From positions 58,992 to 122,991 of the forward strand of contig CADCEF010000008.1 in the NCBI GenBank assembly GCA_902800365.1: a stretch of 64,000 nucleotides of DNA, given 5' to 3'. The DNA comes from an uncultured Prevotella sp. (GTDB lineage Bacteria > Bacteroidota > Bacteroidia > Bacteroidales > Bacteroidaceae). The notes beneath the pieces were generated by a model that saw only the letters and a list, made by a program, of their open reading frames with translations, was not told where the DNA came from and did not search any database. The position numbers were made by a program, and so were the translations under genes. This document shows, piece by piece, positions 43,060-51,007 of this stretch. The first letter of the stretch is position 1, and every line of letters begins with the position of its first letter.

Positions 43060-44190
43060 ATGAACAGAAACACCGTGATATCAATAAGTAAGGGAATAGC
43101 CATCATACTGATGGTGATAGCTCATGCCGAAGCACCAGCGTGGTTGTGCAAATTCATATTCGAGTTCCACATGCCGCTGTTCTTTATCACGGCTGGATAT
43201 TTCTTCTCGCTGAAGTACCTAAACGACGAGGCCACATTCGTAAAGAAACGCATTAAGGGACTATATGTGCCATTCGTAAAGTGGAGCGTTGTGTTTCTGG
43301 CATTGCACAATCTGATGTTCGAGATAGGAATTCTGAACGAGACGTATGGCAACGAGACGGGCGGAGTTACCCACCCCTACAGTTGGCACAGCATACAGCA
43401 GAACCTATGGAACATTTTTACCGCAATGGGTGGTTACGACCAGTTTCTATGTGGTGCATTCTGGTTCTTCAGAGGGTTGTTTGTGGCCAGCATCCTATAC
43501 CTTATTATATATAAGGTGATGGATTACAGCATAAAATCCGAGAAATGGAAGAAGGCCATCCCCTACCTCATCTGCATTTTATTATTGATACTCTGCGGAT
43601 GGAAGACATACGAGAAACTTAAGATTGTTACACTCGTGCAAGGTGGCTATCGCGACATGATGGGTTGCTTCTTCTTTGGATGCGGTTTCATCTTCCGCCA
43701 ATATGCTGAGAGCTATCAGGCAATAATCAAGCGATACTACGCAATCATCTGGACAAGCATAGTGTTTGGCATCGTGGTCTACGTATTCTCGTACTACCTT
43801 ACTGCCAACATGAACTGGCGTTCGAGCTTTGTTCAGTTCCTATCGTTACCTGTTCCTGCTATTATGGGATTCCTGATGACGTACAACATCAGTATGCTGC
43901 TTGACAAGAAGGAAAATTGGCTAAAGCGTTTCCTTGTGTATACTGGCGACCACACGCTGAACATATTTATATTCCACATTGTGGCATATAAGGTGGTTAG
44001 CTTGATAAAGATATGGTACTATGGGCTCGACATACGGCAGGTAGGTTGCCACATGGTGATACACGACCACTCGCAGGAAGACGCATTCTGGATACTCTAC
44101 ACCATAGCTGGCGTAGGTATACCTTTGTTTGGCACCTGGCTTGCAGAAAGACTGAAGGCTAAACGCCAATCAAGTCGAACATCATCTTGA
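43060..44190 (+). CDS. Acyltransferase 3-family membrane protein
   Basis: The 376-residue protein has about ten membrane helices and the acyltransferase-3 start SISKGIAIILMVIAHAEAP with FEFHMPLFFITAGYFF, including the conserved His. These enzymes acylate surface sugars or lipids. It is the last gene of the kdsA operon, nine bases after the PLD gene, so acylation of an envelope polysaccharide or lipopolysaccharide is plausible. The last 32 bases overlap the 3' end of the convergent TPR gene. Confidence 0.88.
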   Translation: MNRNTVISISKGIAIILMVIAHAEAPAWLCKFIFEFHMPLFFITAGYFFSLKYLNDEATFVKKRIKGLYVPFVKWSVVFLALHNLMFEIGILNETYGNETGGVTHPYSWHSIQQNLWNIFTAMGGYDQFLCGAFWFFRGLFVASILYLIIYKVMDYSIKSEKWKKAIPYLICILLLILCGWKTYEKLKIVTLVQGGYRDMMGCFFFGCGFIFRQYAESYQAIIKRYYAIIWTSIVFGIVVYVFSYYLTANMNWRSSFVQFLSLPVPAIMGFLMTYNISMLLDKKENWLKRFLVYTGDHTLNIFIFHIVAYKVVSLIKIWYYGLDIRQVGCHMVIHDHSQEDAFWILYTIAGVGIPLFGTWLAERLKAKRQSSRTSS

Positions 44191-46309
44191 TTTCTTCATC
44201 GACAATGCCGTTCTTATCAAGCAGATACACCTCCTTCTTGATAAGGTCGTAAACATCCTTGCCATACGAGCGGAAGCAACTTGCGGCCTCGTCAATCCTA
44301 TCATTAAACCACAGATAGAATCCATAGTTAAGCAAGTCGCCAGAAGCTGGAACATCTACCGCCATCAGCTGGTCGTACAGACGTCCGGCCTGCTCGTATT
44401 TCCCATCGCAAGTAAGAGCCCATGCCAATACACGAGCCACATTCAGATTGTCGGAATCCTCGTAGTTAAGGCGGAACAATATCTGTTCGGCCTCATCGTA
44501 GCGACGCAGATTGGTAAGACAAACCGACTTATTGAGCAGATATAGTTTCTTATCAGGATTGATGGCAAGCAACTTATCGTAAAGGTCGAGAGCCTCATCA
44601 TATTTCTCCTTTCCAAACACCTCTCTTGCCAATCCCCACATAGCCTGCTCGCTATCAGGATTAAGCTCTAATGCACGTCTATAATCAAGCTCTTTGCCAT
44701 GTCGCAGGTAGGCGCTAAGCATGTAGAAGTCGTAATTATAGTACTTCTCATCTTCATAACACTCCAGCACCTTGCGCGCATCCTGATGGCGATTGCGCTT
44801 GATGAGGAAACAGATTATATCGTAGAACTGATCCTGCAACTTGGTGAAGAAGAACAAGCGATAGTGGAAGAAAAGGCACTCCGACATTTCGTATGTGAAG
44901 AAATTGCGGAAATCGCCACGCTGTGGGAACAGACGGAAGAAGCGGAACAAATCCTGAAGATAGATTCTGCGGATATAGGCAGGAGATTCCATCTCGTCCT
45001 TATCTACTTTCTGCACCATCATAGCCTCGCCACGATTCAACATCTCGCGAACGTTCTCAGGAATCTGGTTCAGCACACTATCGAATGCCAGCAAGAATGA
45101 GTATTTATCGCTGTTGCAGAATGGACCGTAATCCAAAATGCCCTTCAGGAATTTCACGTCAGCAAATCTTTCGCGGGCAAAGGCCACTCCTGGGTGATCT
45201 ATATAATAAGGTGTAAACCAGTTTACTATCTCGTTGAAGAATGAGAAACGTTTCATCTGCGAGAAACCTCCGAAATACACATCCGAACCTTGTTTCTGCA
45301 TGTCAATCATACGGCGGAAGCTGTTCTCCATCTTCTCCAGATTCTTCTCGTCAGCATCTGGGTGCAGAATATCGTTGAGTATTGCCTCCTCGTCCTGCTC
45401 AAGGATTCCATCGCGACCAATGTTGCTCTGATTCTTAATAAGGTCGGGCATTATCTCGTTCTGAATGGTGTCGCGATCTTGCTCAGCACTCATACAATAG
45501 AAAATCTGCTTCTGCAGTTCAGCAAGCTCCTTGCAGCAATCAGGATTCTCAAGAGCCTTGTTTACAAGCTCCTGCATCTCTGGATAGAGCTGCACATGCA
45601 ACTCGTCGTCGATGCTAAGCACCCAACCCACAAGTGCACGTTGGCGCACATACTCATCGCTACTCTGCTGATAAACATTCATCAGTGTGCGGAACTTAAC
45701 CATATCAAAGCAGTTCATAGCTGCCAGAGTTGTAGCGCTTACGATAATCTGCTGATCGATTGAGTCGACGGTGGGCGATAAGAGCAACTGCTCCATAGCT
45801 TCGCCCTGACCTTCAGTCCAAAGGTCGGATGTAAGGATATGGGCAAAGATGTCGCCCATAAGCTGATAATGATTTCTGTACAACTCCTTGCGTCGACCCT
45901 GAGAAGTGTGAGGTGGCTCAAGTTCGAGCATCGCTACGTCAGAGACAAACGATTCCAACTGCTCGCGCAACACCTGTACCGACCAATCTCTCGGACTAAG
46001 ATGTGCCCTCATGAAGAGCGATGAGAGGAATGGCGAATGCAGCACTCGGGCATTGGTATACACATTGGCGTAAAGTACATACATACGGCGCAGCAGCTTG
46101 TCGTATTGCTCTGAAAGCTGCGGGTCTTTAAAGCTCTTGCGCCAATAGTCCTTCATTACCTGATAATCGGTCTTGATAGCAAAAAGGCGGTCGGAGTTTA
46201 TCTGATGCGGATTCATCGCCAGATAATTCTCCATGCGCAAAATAGCACCGTTAAGTGCCCTTACCGACAAGTATTCGTATATTTTCTTCAGTGTCTCTTC
46301 CTGTCTCAT
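44159..46309 (-). CDS. Large TPR-repeat protein
   Basis: This 716-residue cytoplasmic protein is almost wholly helical. The C-terminal third has recognisable tetratricopeptide units (ALELNPDSEQAMWGLAREVFGKEKYDEALDLYDKLLAINPDK and two following repeats); the N-terminal part is helical without a clear domain. No signal peptide or catalytic motif is seen. It follows the solute-binding-like lipoprotein gene by three bases and is thus in the same operon. The partner or function is unknown. Its 3' end overlaps the acyltransferase gene on the other strand. Confidence 0.85.
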   Translation of the reverse strand: MRQEETLKKIYEYLSVRALNGAILRMENYLAMNPHQINSDRLFAIKTDYQVMKDYWRKSFKDPQLSEQYDKLLRRMYVLYANVYTNARVLHSPFLSSLFMRAHLSPRDWSVQVLREQLESFVSDVAMLELEPPHTSQGRRKELYRNHYQLMGDIFAHILTSDLWTEGQGEAMEQLLLSPTVDSIDQQIIVSATTLAAMNCFDMVKFRTLMNVYQQSSDEYVRQRALVGWVLSIDDELHVQLYPEMQELVNKALENPDCCKELAELQKQIFYCMSAEQDRDTIQNEIMPDLIKNQSNIGRDGILEQDEEAILNDILHPDADEKNLEKMENSFRRMIDMQKQGSDVYFGGFSQMKRFSFFNEIVNWFTPYYIDHPGVAFARERFADVKFLKGILDYGPFCNSDKYSFLLAFDSVLNQIPENVREMLNRGEAMMVQKVDKDEMESPAYIRRIYLQDLFRFFRLFPQRGDFRNFFTYEMSECLFFHYRLFFFTKLQDQFYDIICFLIKRNRHQDARKVLECYEDEKYYNYDFYMLSAYLRHGKELDYRRALELNPDSEQAMWGLAREVFGKEKYDEALDLYDKLLAINPDKKLYLLNKSVCLTNLRRYDEAEQILFRLNYEDSDNLNVARVLAWALTCDGKYEQAGRLYDQLMAVDVPASGDLLNYGFYLWFNDRIDEAASCFRSYGKDVYDLIKKEVYLLDKNGIVDEEIKMMFDLIGV

Positions 46310-46312
46310 GTG

Positions 46313-47230
46313 TTACTTCTTCTTTTCCAGCCATCTCTTGGCACGGTCTATGTCTTTTTGTCTTGGTGCCTGATATGTGAACTTAAGCGAATCAGGTAGT
46401 GCTTTGATGGCTTGATCGTTAAGTCCGTAGTACTTCTTCAGAATCTGCTTGTAGTGGGTCACGCCAAAATGGTTGATAGAGTCGCAAGCCTGCTTGTAAC
46501 CTTTCATAAACACATCCATCTGATGCTGGCGGTTCTTATCGCCCATGTTCTTTGTGCGGAACACAAGTGCGCCCAACTGTATATCCTCCTTACGAGTGTC
46601 GAGCATCACGTAGTGCTTCTTCAATACGGCTTGCGATGCCTGAGGCTCTGTAAGCAGCATGGCATCCATCTCGTTGTTCTCAAGCATCTTAAGGCGGATG
46701 TTCACATCGTTAATCTGAATGCGGAACACGCGTTCTGGAGCCAGCTTGGCACTATCAACAGCCAAATCGCCAAGCAAATCTGTTGCTGAGTAGCGAGTCA
46801 TGGCCAACATTTTATCGTCGAGATGCTTGAAGTTGGTGATACGCAGCTGGCGCTGACTAACCATCAGCCAATAGGCATTGGTAGCAGCAGCATATCGCAG
46901 AGGTGTACCCTCTTTTATCATCTTCTCGGCTCTCACCAAATCGGTGATGGCACCTTCAGCACGGTTTCTTATCAATGCGGTGTCGATATCCATCTGGGCA
47001 TTATAGCGCTTAAGGCGGATATCAACGGCGGTATCAAACATCTGTCGCTCTTTGGCTACGAATACGGGCAGACAATCGAGTGTGGGCATAACGGCGATTT
47101 TTAGTGCAGCCGAATCCTCACGCCACATCTTCAAACGCTGCTCACGAGTGAGGCGCTTGGTTTCTTCGTACGATTGTCCGCATGAAGCGAGCATCAGAAG
47201 AGCTATGAATCCAAAAACTAATTTCTTCAT
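46313..47230 (-). CDS. Solute-binding-protein-like lipoprotein
   Basis: This 305-residue protein has a lipoprotein signal with lipobox MLASC (Cys18). The remainder resembles NMT1/SsuA-type periplasmic binding proteins: LKIAVMPTLDCLPVFVAKERQMFDTAVDIRLKRYNAQMD, then a second lobe with LLTEPQASQAVLKK. No permease or ATPase gene is adjacent, so a transport role is uncertain. I chose the ATG at 47230, which begins the signal peptide. A longer reading from 47443 would run across the divergent promoter and into radA. Promoter at 47240-47247. Confidence 0.85.
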   Translation of the reverse strand: MKKLVFGFIALLMLASCGQSYEETKRLTREQRLKMWREDSAALKIAVMPTLDCLPVFVAKERQMFDTAVDIRLKRYNAQMDIDTALIRNRAEGAITDLVRAEKMIKEGTPLRYAAATNAYWLMVSQRQLRITNFKHLDDKMLAMTRYSATDLLGDLAVDSAKLAPERVFRIQINDVNIRLKMLENNEMDAMLLTEPQASQAVLKKHYVMLDTRKEDIQLGALVFRTKNMGDKNRQHQMDVFMKGYKQACDSINHFGVTHYKQILKKYYGLNDQAIKALPDSLKFTYQAPRQKDIDRAKRWLEKKK

Positions 47231-47239
47231 AATCGCCTG

Positions 47240-47247
47240 CAAAGGTA
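47240..47247 (-). promoter_or_regulatory. Promoter -7 element for the lipoprotein-TPR operon
   Basis: CAAAGGTA reads TACCTTTG on the minus strand, nine bases upstream of the ATG at 47230. Confidence 0.65.
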
Positions 47248-47289
47248 CTGATTTTTTCAAAAAAAGCTTCTTTTTTTTGCTTTTTTTAT

Positions 47290-47297
47290 TACCTTTG
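47290..47297 (+). promoter_or_regulatory. Promoter -7 element for radA
   Basis: TACCTTTG ends only eight bases before the radA ATG at 47306, so the transcript would be nearly leaderless. Confidence 0.65.
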
Positions 47298-47305
47298 CAA
47301 CCATT

Positions 47306-48685
47306 ATGGCAAAAGATAAAACAGCATACGTTTGTTCCAACTGCGGCCAGGAGTCGCCTAAGTGGGTTGGAAAATGTCCCTCTTGCGGACAATGGAATAC
47401 TTTCAAGGAGATAAAGATTGCTGCTGATACCAAGCAGAAACAAGCTTCGGCAGCAGCATCAGCAGGTCACGCCTTGCGTAACAACAAGGTGCTGCGGCTT
47501 CACGAAATCAGCTCGCACGACGACCCACGTATCGACATGCACGATGCAGAGTTTAACCGTGTGCTTGGTGGTGGATTGGTTCCAGGTAGTATCGTACTGC
47601 TTGGTGGCGAACCAGGTATCGGAAAGTCTACCCTATCGCTCCAGACTATGCTTAATATGCCAGAAAAGCGCATCCTCTATGTTAGCGGTGAGGAAAGCGC
47701 CCACCAGCTGAAAATGCGCGCAGAACGTATAGGTGGAGGAAGTGAAAACTTCATGCTGCTGACAGAAAACTCGCTCGAGGCTATCTTCGACCATATTAAA
47801 GAGGTGCAGCCAGAGCTGATTGTAATCGACTCAATCCAGACCATTTCTACTGAGGATGTAGAGAGCTCTGCTGGTTCCATCGCCCAAGTGCGCGAGTGTG
47901 CATCTGCCTTGCTGAGATTCGCCAAGACAAGCGGCGTACCTGTGATTCTTATTGGTCATATAACCAAGGAAGGCACCCTTGCGGGTCCTAAGATTCTGGA
48001 ACATATTGTGGATACCGTTATACAGTTTGAAGGCGACCAGCATTATATGTACCGCATACTGCGCTCTATTAAGAACCGCTTTGGCTCAACTGCTGAGCTT
48101 GGAATATATGAGATGCTGCAGAACGGATTGCGACAAGTGAGCAACCCATCGGAACTACTGCTGACACAAGAACGCGACGGATTGTCTGGCATCGCCATCA
48201 CTTCGGCCATCGAGGGAATACGCCCCTTCCTCGTTGAAACTCAGGCACTTGTATCAACAGCAGCTTATGGAACGCCACAACGCTCGGCTACTGGTTTCGA
48301 CCAGCGCCGACTGAACATGCTGCTTGCCGTTCTCGAAAAGCGTGTGGGCTTTAAACTGGCACAGAAAGACGTGTTTGTAAACATCGCAGGAGGCCTGAGA
48401 GTAACTGATTTGGCAATGGACCTAAGCGTTATCGCAGCAGTACTATCATCGAATGTCGACACACCTATCGAAGCTGGTTGGTGTATGGCTGGCGAGGTTG
48501 GTCTTTCAGGCGAAGTACGCCCCATAAATCGCATAGAACAGCGCATAGCCGAGGCCGAGAAACTCGGGTTTACTGATATGATTATCCCAAAATACAATAT
48601 GCAGGGCTTCGACAAGAAGAAATACAAGATAAATCTCCATCCCGTGCGCAAGGTGGAAGAAGCGCTACGTGCAATCTTTGGATAA
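47306..48685 (+). CDS. radA: DNA repair protein RadA
   Basis: RadA helps branch migration in recombination and repair. The 459-residue protein has the N-terminal zinc finger (YVCSNCGQES...GKCPSCGQW), the RecA-like ATPase (Walker A GGEPGIGKSTLSL; the RadA-specific KNRFGST), and the C-terminal Lon-like domain (GGLRVTDLAMDL, GEVGLSGEVRPI). Length and order are normal. It is divergent from the lipoprotein gene and apparently single. Confidence 0.96.
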   Translation: MAKDKTAYVCSNCGQESPKWVGKCPSCGQWNTFKEIKIAADTKQKQASAAASAGHALRNNKVLRLHEISSHDDPRIDMHDAEFNRVLGGGLVPGSIVLLGGEPGIGKSTLSLQTMLNMPEKRILYVSGEESAHQLKMRAERIGGGSENFMLLTENSLEAIFDHIKEVQPELIVIDSIQTISTEDVESSAGSIAQVRECASALLRFAKTSGVPVILIGHITKEGTLAGPKILEHIVDTVIQFEGDQHYMYRILRSIKNRFGSTAELGIYEMLQNGLRQVSNPSELLLTQERDGLSGIAITSAIEGIRPFLVETQALVSTAAYGTPQRSATGFDQRRLNMLLAVLEKRVGFKLAQKDVFVNIAGGLRVTDLAMDLSVIAAVLSSNVDTPIEAGWCMAGEVGLSGEVRPINRIEQRIAEAEKLGFTDMIIPKYNMQGFDKKKYKINLHPVRKVEEALRAIFG

Positions 48686-48752
48686 CAATTTTCTATAGTT
48701 TTGCACTTTTTGCTTACATAATTGATAGTTGAGCGCAAAAAAGAATTAAATA

Positions 48753-48780
48753 TTCACTATTCACTATCCACTATTCACTA
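48753..48780. repeat. Four tandem 7-bp units upstream of the pgk promoter
   Basis: TTCACTA, TTCACTA, TCCACTA, TTCACTA in direct tandem, ending eight bases before the pgk -7 element. This could be a binding site array or simple low-complexity sequence. Confidence 0.6.
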
Positions 48781-48788
48781 AAAAATTG

Positions 48789-48796
48789 TATCTTTG
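48789..48796 (+). promoter_or_regulatory. Promoter -7 element for pgk
   Basis: TATCTTTG matches the consensus; the leader to the ATG at 48845 would be about 43 bases. Confidence 0.7.
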
Positions 48797-48844
48797 CAGT
48801 CGCATTTTAGAATGAAATTTTTCACATTATTAAATATTTAAATT

Positions 48845-50116
48845 ATGACTATCAACGAATTCAACTTTGCCGGTAAGAAGGCAATCGTACGTGTAGACTT
48901 CAACGTACCCCTCGATGAGAATGGTAAGATCACAGACGACACCCGTATCCGTGGTGCCCTGCCTACCCTGAAGAAGATTCTGGCTGATGGTGGTGCTACT
49001 ATCATTATGAGCCACATGGGTAAGCCCAAAGGTAAGGTAGATGCTAAGAAGTCACTCGGTCAGATCCGCGAGGCTGTTGAGAAGGCTCTGGGTGTTCCCG
49101 TTGCTTTCGCTCCCGACTGCGCTAAGGCTGCTGATGCTGCTAAGGCTCTGAAGATGGGTGAGGCTCTGCTGCTCGAGAACCTTCGTTTCTATCCAGAGGA
49201 AGAGGGTAAGCCAGTAGGTATCGACAAGGCTGATCCTGCATACGACGAGGCTAAGAAGGCAATGAAGGCCAGCCAGAAGGAGTTTGCTAAGACTCTCGCT
49301 AGCTACGCTGACTGCTACGTAATGGATGCCTTCGGTACAGCTCACCGCAAGCACGCTTCTACTGCTGTTATCGCTGATTACTTCGACGCTGACAACAAGA
49401 TGCTGGGTCTGCTGATGGAGAAGGAGGTTCAGGCTGTTGACGCCGTTCTCTCTAACATCAAGCGTCCTTTCGTTGCTATCATGGGTGGTTCTAAGGTATC
49501 TTCTAAGATCGGTATCATTGAGAACCTGCTCGGTAAGGTTGATAAGCTCATCCTCTGCGGTGGTATGACTTATACCTTCGCTAAGGCTCACAACGGCGAG
49601 ATTGGTGATTCAATCGTTGAGCTCGACAAGCTGGATGTTGCTCTGGGTGTTGAGGAGCTGGCTAAGAAGAACGGTGTAGAGCTCGTTCTGGGTTCTGACT
49701 GCACCGCTACTAACGGTCTCGACTTCGGCACTATGAGTGTTAAGGAGGGTGCTCAGATTATCACTTGCCCAGCTAACCAGGTTCCTGCTGGTTTCGAGGG
49801 TGTTGACGCTGGTCCTGAGAGCCAGAAGGCATTTGCCGAGGCAATCAAGGGTGCAAAGACCATCCTGTGGAACGGTCCTGCTGGTGTATTCGAGTGCGAC
49901 GCCTTCACCGCTGGTTCACGCGCTATTGGCGATGCTATCGCTAAGGCAACTGCTGAGGGTGCATTCTCTCTGATTGGTGGTGGTGACTCTGTAGCTTGTG
50001 TAAACAAGTTCGGTCTTGCTGACCAGGTATCTTACATCTCTACTGGTGGTGGTGCTCTGCTCGAGGCCATCGAGGGTAAGGTTCTCCCAGGCGTTGCTGC
50101 TATCAAGGGTGAGTAA
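48845..50116 (+). CDS. pgk: Phosphoglycerate kinase
   Basis: Pgk transfers phosphate from 1,3-bisphosphoglycerate to ADP in glycolysis. The 423-residue protein has the substrate-binding [27 protein letters not shown], the hinge region [14 protein letters not shown] and the C-terminal [14 protein letters not shown] and STGGGALLE. It is slightly longer than most (about 400) because of an insert around residues 120-145. The codons are strongly biased (GCT, GGT, CTG, AAG), as in highly expressed genes, unlike the neighbours. It is followed after 14 bases by a DUF3298 gene. Confidence 0.97.
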   Translation: MTINEFNFAGKKAIVRVDFNVPLDENGKITDDTRIRGALPTLKKILADGGATIIMSHMGKPKGKVDAKKSLGQIREAVEKALGVPVAFAPDCAKAADAAKALKMGEALLLENLRFYPEEEGKPVGIDKADPAYDEAKKAMKASQKEFAKTLASYADCYVMDAFGTAHRKHASTAVIADYFDADNKMLGLLMEKEVQAVDAVLSNIKRPFVAIMGGSKVSSKIGIIENLLGKVDKLILCGGMTYTFAKAHNGEIGDSIVELDKLDVALGVEELAKKNGVELVLGSDCTATNGLDFGTMSVKEGAQIITCPANQVPAGFEGVDAGPESQKAFAEAIKGAKTILWNGPAGVFECDAFTAGSRAIGDAIAKATAEGAFSLIGGGDSVACVNKFGLADQVSYISTGGGALLEAIEGKVLPGVAAIKGE

Positions 50117-50130
50117 TCAATCCTTTTGCG

Positions 50131-50925
50131 ATGAGACGCATTTATCTCACTATAACAATGACCGTTCTGCTTCTTGCAGGCGGTCATTGTGCTTTTGCAA
50201 AGAAGTCAAAGACCATCGAGGTTGAGACAGCAAAGTTCGAAAAGAGCGATTCTACTGCAGAAGTATCAGTGCTGGTACAGTGGCCAGTTAATGGCGACAA
50301 GATTATTGTCGACAGCCTTCGCCATCACATCAATTATCTGCTTGGTGACGAGCTTAACCGTCCTGACGATGTTAAAGCCTATGGCGAATCACTATTCGAG
50401 TCGCTGTCGTTAGATTGGCACTCTGTTTACGACGAGATGGAGCCCGAAGAGCGTTTAGGCGCCTTTACCAGGTACTATGAAATTACTCTCGAAGCCCAGA
50501 CTAATCGCTACGTAACCTATTTCTATCGCCAACATGAGTATCAAGGTGGCATTCACGGATACACTACCGACGTGGGTTTCACCTTCCGCAAGAGCGACGG
50601 CAAGCAGATAAAGCTGCTTGAAAACACCGATTCGCCCGAACTTGCCCAACTGGTAAAAGAAGGCATAAAGAGCTTCTTTGCAGGTGCCCCTGATAAAACA
50701 ATGAGCGATGAAGAGGTGCTGGAGTTCCTCTTTGCAAGCGAAGCAGAAGAACTCGATAATATTCCACTTCCCCTCAATGCCCCCTATCTCTCCGACACAG
50801 GCGTAGTATTCCTCTACACCCAATACGAGATAGCCCCCTACTCCAGCGGAATCATCACCTTCGAAGTTCCCTTCGCCAAGATCCTCCCCTTTCTAACCAA
50901 AGAGGCTAAGGACATGATAAAATAA
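50131..50925 (+). CDS. Exported DUF3298-type protein
   Basis: The 264-residue protein has a signal peptide (cut after CAFA) and a C-terminal DUF3298-like region (GGIHGYTTDVGFTFRKSDGKQIKL ... YEIAPYSSGIITFEVPFAKI), related to the extracytoplasmic part of RsiV-type proteins. Family members bind lysozyme or have unknown roles. The gene lies 14 bases after pgk and may share its transcript, then ends at a strong terminator (50954-50985). No membrane anchor or lipobox was found, so it is likely periplasmic. Confidence 0.85.
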   Translation: MRRIYLTITMTVLLLAGGHCAFAKKSKTIEVETAKFEKSDSTAEVSVLVQWPVNGDKIIVDSLRHHINYLLGDELNRPDDVKAYGESLFESLSLDWHSVYDEMEPEERLGAFTRYYEITLEAQTNRYVTYFYRQHEYQGGIHGYTTDVGFTFRKSDGKQIKLLENTDSPELAQLVKEGIKSFFAGAPDKTMSDEEVLEFLFASEAEELDNIPLPLNAPYLSDTGVVFLYTQYEIAPYSSGIITFEVPFAKILPFLTKEAKDMIK

Positions 50926-50953
50926 CTGTGATTCTGGGATACTGGGATAAAAC

Positions 50954-50985
50954 AAGCCCGCCTGGCGATAATGCTAAGCGGGCTT
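50954..50985. terminator. Bidirectional hairpin terminator
   Basis: The stem AAGCCCGC / GCGGGCTT, with A-rich sequence before and TATTGTTG after, lies between convergent genes. Confidence 0.8.
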
Positions 50986-51007
50986 TATTGTTGTTTAAGG
51001 GTATACC

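Noticed and set aside
47230-47443. Longer start for the solute-binding-like lipoprotein at 47443
   Set aside because: It would run through the divergent promoters and into radA; the lipoprotein signal begins at 47230.
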